64,000 nt of DNA, taken from positions 3,046,522 through 3,110,521 of the forward strand of contig OX638329.1 in assembly GCA_951812755.1 (NCBI GenBank). Direction: 5' to 3'. The notes under the pieces were generated by a model that did no database searches, was not told the origin of the DNA, and saw only the letters and a list, made by a program, of their open reading frames with translations. Origin of the DNA: an uncultured Latescibacterota bacterium (GTDB lineage Bacteria > Latescibacterota > UBA2968). This document shows, piece after piece, positions 59,703 through 64,000 of the stretch (position 1 is its first letter; each line of letters begins with the position of its first letter). The translations under genes were made by a program, and so were the position numbers.

Positions 59703-61855
59703 CCCCTAGTCCCTCGTCTCTTATCTCTTACCGTCTCTATTTTCAGTTGCTTAATCGTTGTTTCTACAGGTAAAAGAGAGGCAGATATATCAGGGAGATT
59801 CTCTATTTGGACTGAGACGCGCTGGTTTTTTTCGAGCGAAAAAAAGGCGTCCATTTGAGCGAAATTCTCTGTTGGGATGAATATCTGTTGTGTTAAGAGT
59901 GCCTGGTCCGCAAAGATGGAAACTTTGATACTCGCATGCTTGCGGAACGCATTCAGGCGTTTTACTGTGATTCTTGTTTCGTATTCTCCGAAAATAAAGC
60001 TTTGGAAGCGTTCTGGTGTCGCAGATTTGTTTGCTTGAAATGTGAACAGGTATTTCCCGCGTTTCAGGTCGTAAGACGGAGTTGTTATTACGCCGTCGCG
60101 GAGTGTTGCGGTATTGCGGATGTTGATTTGCACGCCTGTGGGAGATAGCTTACAGGTATCAAATGCAATAACACCGGGGTGCAACGGTTCGTGTGGTATT
60201 TGATTTGCGATTATCAGCGAGGGGCTTGTGGAAAATACATCGAGCATGGTTGCGGCATTTTGTTTGATGTAATCCTTTCCAATATTTTGTTCGATGTATT
60301 GCAGAATATGCTCACTATGGATTTTGTCGATGATTGCTTGTTTGGTCTGTATTTCCTCATGATGATAAGTGTAAATCTGAGATATTTCGGCTGGCAAGAC
60401 ATAGTGCACGCCAACCTTATTTTGTTCCGCGCTTATCATTTCAATAGATTGTATCGAATAGTCGCATTTTAATCTCTTGAGATCTTGTCCGTGAACACGC
60501 AGTTCTCTGGCAAAGACGACTTTTTGCACATCTTCCATCGCGTTGAGCGTATCTATGACTGCGCTTCTGGTATCTCTGGCGTTGTGCAATACTATGCCCG
60601 TTTGATAAGCGTCATAAGCGCGCGGCAGTAAAACGAGTGTAGCTGCGAGACATATAATCGGAATTGGTTTTTTGAGCTTTGGGTAAAAGTGCGCCAATGC
60701 CACATGCAGATTGTAAAAAGCAACACCTGCAAAAACGGCGATAAATGGGTACACCTGTATAAAATTGCGGTGGAAATTGACGGTCATGTCGCTCATGAAT
60801 AAAAGATAACTCGCGGGAAATAATATGATCAGGAGCAATACCGGTCGGAAAATTGTCCCAGCCAGACCGATTGCGAACAGGATGGTGCCTATTAGTCCGA
60901 TATTTTGATAAAATTTTCGTATCTGAAACGAGAAATAATCCCATCCAGGGCTGATTGTTGCGCCGGGATGTCCCGTGGTTTTGTAGTATGTAATTTGGTG
61001 TAAGATATCCTTAATAAAATTTGGGAAGTCGAGAATTGCGTAGGGCATGACAAGAAGGAAAATCACCGCAGGCAGGCAGGGGATCGCAAGCCAGTAAAAT
61101 TTTTGGCGCGGGATTTCATCTCGATAAGACATCCAAATTAGCGATGCGATGGGGAGCAAAATTGCCAGGCCCGAATTGTATTTTGTCGCTGTGGCAAACC
61201 CGACACATATTAAGCTAAAAATGAAATAGATGATTTTTTTTTGGTCGATAAACAAAATGGAGAATAGGGCGACAAGTGCGACAAATAGGGCGACTGGCGC
61301 GTCCATTGTTACAAAGCCTGAATGAATAATATGGATCGGGAGAACAGATAGAAAAAAAGCCGATATGATGCCTGTCCATCTGTTGCATATCGACCTGCTG
61401 ATTAAATATGTGATAAATACTGTTGCGGTGCCCATTGTGGCGGTCAAAAAACGGTTCGAAAAATAAAAGCTCGGATGGGATATCGTCCAGTGCCAACCAG
61501 TGTCGGCTTCAATGCGTATATTTTCCACGCTTGCCAATCCGCCTGTGAGCGAGAGATAAATACGGTATAACTGATCGACCAACAGATTTAAATAAATCAT
61601 CAGAGAACCGTACTTAAAAAAATGGGGATTGTAATCCTCCGTTTTCATCATCTGGAGCGCGTTGCTGGCTGTAAGCGGTTCATCCCAGAAATACAAATAG
61701 GGCAAACCGATGTTTAATTGGAGATATCGAAGGATAAATGCAAAGAAGATGACCAGGATGATAATAGATGTGAAATAGTGCTTCACTATCGCATGGTGGA
61801 TATCCGGGTACCGCTCATTAAAATTGGCTTTAACGGACGCGATAAAATCACTCAT
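59699..61855 (-). CDS. GT39-like integral membrane glycosyltransferase
   Basis: Multi-helix protein of 718 aa in the PMT/ArnT (glycosyltransferase 39/83) group. The ATG at 61855 overlaps the upstream gene's TGA. Seen: LPYLYFWDEPLTASNALQMM, where the Asp-Glu after helix 1 is the expected catalytic acid pair, TATMGTATVFITYLISRSICNRWTGIISAFFL, about 10-12 helices to residue ~430, then a soluble periplasmic domain. It would transfer sugar from a polyprenyl-phosphate donor. The last residues (VRDKRRGTRG and stop) are repeat-derived, formed by a GAGACGAGGGACTAGGGG tract and the adjoining CTAG element. Confidence 0.85.
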   Translation of the reverse strand: MSDFIASVKANFNERYPDIHHAIVKHYFTSIIILVIFFAFILRYLQLNIGLPYLYFWDEPLTASNALQMMKTEDYNPHFFKYGSLMIYLNLLVDQLYRIYLSLTGGLASVENIRIEADTGWHWTISHPSFYFSNRFLTATMGTATVFITYLISRSICNRWTGIISAFFLSVLPIHIIHSGFVTMDAPVALFVALVALFSILFIDQKKIIYFIFSLICVGFATATKYNSGLAILLPIASLIWMSYRDEIPRQKFYWLAIPCLPAVIFLLVMPYAILDFPNFIKDILHQITYYKTTGHPGATISPGWDYFSFQIRKFYQNIGLIGTILFAIGLAGTIFRPVLLLIILFPASYLLFMSDMTVNFHRNFIQVYPFIAVFAGVAFYNLHVALAHFYPKLKKPIPIICLAATLVLLPRAYDAYQTGIVLHNARDTRSAVIDTLNAMEDVQKVVFARELRVHGQDLKRLKCDYSIQSIEMISAEQNKVGVHYVLPAEISQIYTYHHEEIQTKQAIIDKIHSEHILQYIEQNIGKDYIKQNAATMLDVFSTSPSLIIANQIPHEPLHPGVIAFDTCKLSPTGVQINIRNTATLRDGVITTPSYDLKRGKYLFTFQANKSATPERFQSFIFGEYETRITVKRLNAFRKHASIKVSIFADQALLTQQIFIPTENFAQMDAFFSLEKNQRVSVQIENLPDISASLLPVETTIKQLKIETVRDKRRGTRG

Positions 61856-63450
61856 GGGATAAATCCTTCGCGCTTTTGTGCGATGAGCAGAAAATTCCAC
61901 GCTTCGCTCTCCACGCGGTGCAAGCGATCTAAAAGTAGGGCACTGAGTTGGATGACAAAAAATCCAATGCGCACAAAGGGGATTAGAGGACCGCGTTCAA
62001 AACGCGCCAGATAATAACAGAATCGCGCCCCGGCTGTGATCCAAAATCCCGCAAGCGCACGCGTTGTATGGACGGTCAGGCCCGATTTCTCAGCGAGATG
62101 GCGCAAGCCATAAGGCGTAAAGCGAAAATAATCGTGGGGGACTTCGTGCAAGCCCCAAATATGGGGCGCGGTGAGAATCAAATAGCCATCTGGTCGCAAT
62201 ACGCGCGCCATTTCGTCAATTGCCAATTGGGGCTGTGGCACATGTTCCAGGACTTGATTGCACAACACGGTATCGCAGGTCCCATCGCGAAAGGGGAGTG
62301 CCAGCACATCGCCCCATACGTCGGCGCGTTTATATCGCGTACGCCCTTTTTCCATGCCGATGTATTGCTGTACCCGCGCCTGAAAAATGTTGGCATAGGG
62401 CTTGTTGCCACACCCTGCATCCAGCAATTTTCCATTTACCATCTCCTTGACTTCGTCCATTGTCTGGCGCATCGTGCGGTGTATCAACCAATTTTTGCCA
62501 AATAGACCAACCGGGCGTCCATCACATCTATCGCTTTCCATATCCACACGCGACAATCCCTTCCACGCACCGATTGCAAGGCATGCAACGCCCACGAAAC
62601 TAATCCAATGCCCCAGCGCGAACAAAAAGGCCAGGGCACCTAAAACCACGCCTGTCAGCCACATCAGAGCAACTGCTGCACGCACTGGTAGTCCCCATTG
62701 CACCAACCGCTGTGCGACGTGGTCTCGGCTGGCTCGGACAATGGAGCGGCCTTTGGCAAATCGGATTGCGCTGATAAACACGGCTTCAAAGATGGGTAGG
62801 CCCAGGGCGATTAAGGGTCCGATGACGCCTATGAGACCGCCAATATGATTGGCGACAACAATAGCCATACTACTCAGCAAAAAGCCAATTAACAGGCTTC
62901 CGGTGTCGCCCATCAGGATGCGGGCGGGATGAAAATTGTGTACTAAATATCCCATGAGTGCGCCCGCTGTAACGAGTGCCCAATCGCCTGCACTTATCAG
63001 CCACAAACTCAGCGAAGCAATGGTTCCACTGCCCGCCGAAAGACCATCTTCCATGTCCAGAACATTGAACGCATGGCACATCCAGACCATCCACAACGCT
63101 GTCAGTGGGCCATCTATCCAGATAATATTTGTGAGATGAATACGCGGGCCGAGGTAGGCGGCAATGCCTGCAACCGCAAGGGTCAACGCAAATTTGTGCA
63201 GCGGCGCAAATGGCTTCCTATCGTCTAAAATGCCGATAAATGCCATCCCCACAGCACCGATAACGAGGCCCAGGGGGAGCGATTGGGGCAAGAACCAAAA
63301 GCCACAAAAAAGAGCGGCCAGCAAAGCTGTACCGCCCAGAGTTGAAACAGGCGCGTCGGGCGCATCAAAACGGCGTGCTATCAAGCGCGCAACCGCTGTG
63401 AACAACGCCGATAGAATTGCGGTAATACCGAATAAGATGACGGGCGTCAA
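61852..63450 (-). CDS. WecA/MraY-type glycosyl-1-phosphate transferase fused to a SAM methyltransferase
   Basis: Two-domain protein of 532 aa. TTG at 63450 is taken as start: AAGG lies 6 bases upstream and the first helix follows. Residues 1-~300: polyprenyl-phosphate sugar-1-phosphate transferase with about 10 helices; seen are GILDDR (Asp76, Asp77), HAFNVLDMEDGLSAG (129-136), ILMGDTGS (181-185) and SRDHVAQRL (His244 region). Residues ~310-532: class I methyltransferase with LLDAGCGNKPY (342-352), DTVLCNQVLEHVPQPQLAIDEMARVLRPDGYLILTAPH and a C-terminal amphipathic or membrane segment. The two domains are normally separate. The substrate of the methyltransferase is unknown, probably a lipid-linked sugar. 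Confidence 0.88.
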   Translation of the reverse strand: MTPVILFGITAILSALFTAVARLIARRFDAPDAPVSTLGGTALLAALFCGFWFLPQSLPLGLVIGAVGMAFIGILDDRKPFAPLHKFALTLAVAGIAAYLGPRIHLTNIIWIDGPLTALWMVWMCHAFNVLDMEDGLSAGSGTIASLSLWLISAGDWALVTAGALMGYLVHNFHPARILMGDTGSLLIGFLLSSMAIVVANHIGGLIGVIGPLIALGLPIFEAVFISAIRFAKGRSIVRASRDHVAQRLVQWGLPVRAAVALMWLTGVVLGALAFLFALGHWISFVGVACLAIGAWKGLSRVDMESDRCDGRPVGLFGKNWLIHRTMRQTMDEVKEMVNGKLLDAGCGNKPYANIFQARVQQYIGMEKGRTRYKRADVWGDVLALPFRDGTCDTVLCNQVLEHVPQPQLAIDEMARVLRPDGYLILTAPHIWGLHEVPHDYFRFTPYGLRHLAEKSGLTVHTTRALAGFWITAGARFCYYLARFERGPLIPFVRIGFFVIQLSALLLDRLHRVESEAWNFLLIAQKREGFIP

Positions 63451-63458
63451 AACATACC

Positions 63459-64000
63459 TTAGGGTTGAAAGTCGCGCACGGCTTCGATGACTTGTCCAAT
63501 TTCGCGCTCGGTCAGACTTGGAAATAGAGGGAGCGTGATCAAATCGCGCCACACGGCATCGGTGACGGGCAAGTCTGTGCGATAGGGTTTGTACACTTCA
63601 AATAAATGGCAGGGTTTGTAATGTACGCCCGCATCGATATTGTGCTGTCCCAGATGATCGATCAATTTATCGCGCTGGGATACGCGCGCCACATAAGCGT
63701 GCATCGCACTGCGAACATGGGGTTTTTCTACGGGTGTTTGCATCCAGTCGAGGGTGGCAAATGAGCGTCCGTATTCCAAAAAAATCTCTCGGCGTTGTGC
63801 ATTAGCTGATTCCAATTTTCCCAATTGCACCAGTCCAATCGCCGCATTGAGATCGTTCATGTAGCATTTATAGCCGAGTTCGCCCACTTCGTATTCCCAT
63901 CGGCGCTCCGCGCCATTTTTCCGAAACCGATCATAGGTGCCACGCGAGATGCCCATCCAGCGCAATTTTCGCGCGCGTTCGGCGAGGTCTGAATTGTTGG
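63459..64000 (-). CDS. DegT/DnrJ/EryC1 sugar aminotransferase (C-terminal part)
   Basis: Partial gene cut by the window end; about 180 C-terminal residues are visible, open to 64000. Seen: SDLAERARKLRWMGISR, WEYEVGELGYKCYMNDLNAAIGLVQLGKLESANAQRREIFLEYGRSF, HAYVARVSQRDKLIDHLGQHNIDAGVHYKPCH and LPLFPSLTEREIGQVIEAVRDF, all family-typical for PLP-dependent nucleotide-sugar aminotransferases. It ends 9 bases before the fused transferase gene. The Schiff-base Lys lies beyond the window. It indicates synthesis of an amino-deoxysugar for a surface glycan. Confidence 0.93.
   Translation of the reverse strand, partial: NNSDLAERARKLRWMGISRGTYDRFRKNGAERRWEYEVGELGYKCYMNDLNAAIGLVQLGKLESANAQRREIFLEYGRSFATLDWMQTPVEKPHVRSAMHAYVARVSQRDKLIDHLGQHNIDAGVHYKPCHLFEVYKPYRTDLPVTDAVWRDLITLPLFPSLTEREIGQVIEAVRDFQP

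Overview
The window reads as a chromosome segment of a Gram-negative bacterium. It carries lipoproteins with lipobox cysteines, outer-membrane beta-barrel proteins, an LpoB-type penicillin-binding-protein activator and signal-peptide proteins. GTG and TTG starts are common. The abundance of small-molecule oxidoreductases, a hydantoinase A/B pair, a dockerin-tailed FG-GAP protein and many dispersed intergenic repeats recalls uncultured lineages such as Latescibacterota or Poribacteria. That placement is a weak inference from gene content; no rRNA is present to test it. One tRNA gene (Gly, GCC) is seen. No prophage or CRISPR array was recognised.

Layout. 1-2.7 kb (minus): hisS and an RNase HII fused to a YraN/UPF0102 nuclease-like domain. 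2.8-6.6 kb: two ABC half-transporters whose complementary motif defects mark a heterodimeric exporter. 6.9-14.2 kb: a tandemly duplicated three-gene module, each copy with an active-site M16 peptidase, an M16 partner lacking the zinc motif, and a membrane-anchored protein with six CxxC motifs. This is the strongest candidate for an undescribed system. 14.3-17.7 kb: a zinc-ribbon protein, an SDR, an MBL-fold hydrolase and a putative zinc phospholipase-like protein. 17.9-28.5 kb: a family-5 (peptide/nickel type) ABC importer (SBP, two permeases, two ATPases) interleaved with an HpaI-type aldolase, a VOC protein, an LDH2-type dehydrogenase and a ferredoxin-NADP reductase; a nucleotidyltransferase two-gene cassette sits between the SBP and the permeases, bounded by inverted dispersed repeats.

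28.6-30.3 kb: an intact IS1380-like element. 30.3-34.1 kb: a phytoene-desaturase-like flavoprotein, a rhomboid protease, a class V aminotransferase and tRNA-Gly. 34.3-42.6 kb: hydantoinase A/B, a homodimer-type ABC exporter, an FGGY kinase and a GarR-like reductase. 42.6-44.0 kb: a small accessory island with an unknown gene, a GIY-YIG gene interrupted by a 132-bp miniature element, and an orphan HigA-like regulator. 44-52 kb: a molybdenum hydroxylase large subunit with a MoaD-like protein, an M20 peptidase, a gamma-glutamyltransferase, a beta-propeller-like protein and a ROK kinase. 52-59.3 kb: a 14-repeat FG-GAP/dockerin secreted protein and a minus-strand envelope cluster (COG3014-like lipoprotein, LpoB, beta-barrels). 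59.7-64 kb (minus): polysaccharide genes comprising a DegT aminotransferase (cut by the window end), a WecA-like phosphotransferase fused to a methyltransferase, and a GT39-like membrane glycosyltransferase.

A second layer is the repeat landscape. CAGAT-type arrays lie just after, or inside, stop codons; hairpin elements, CTAG-bounded 132-bp elements and AATTAGGAATT-type tracts fill most gaps. In at least two places they form the 3' end of a coding sequence.
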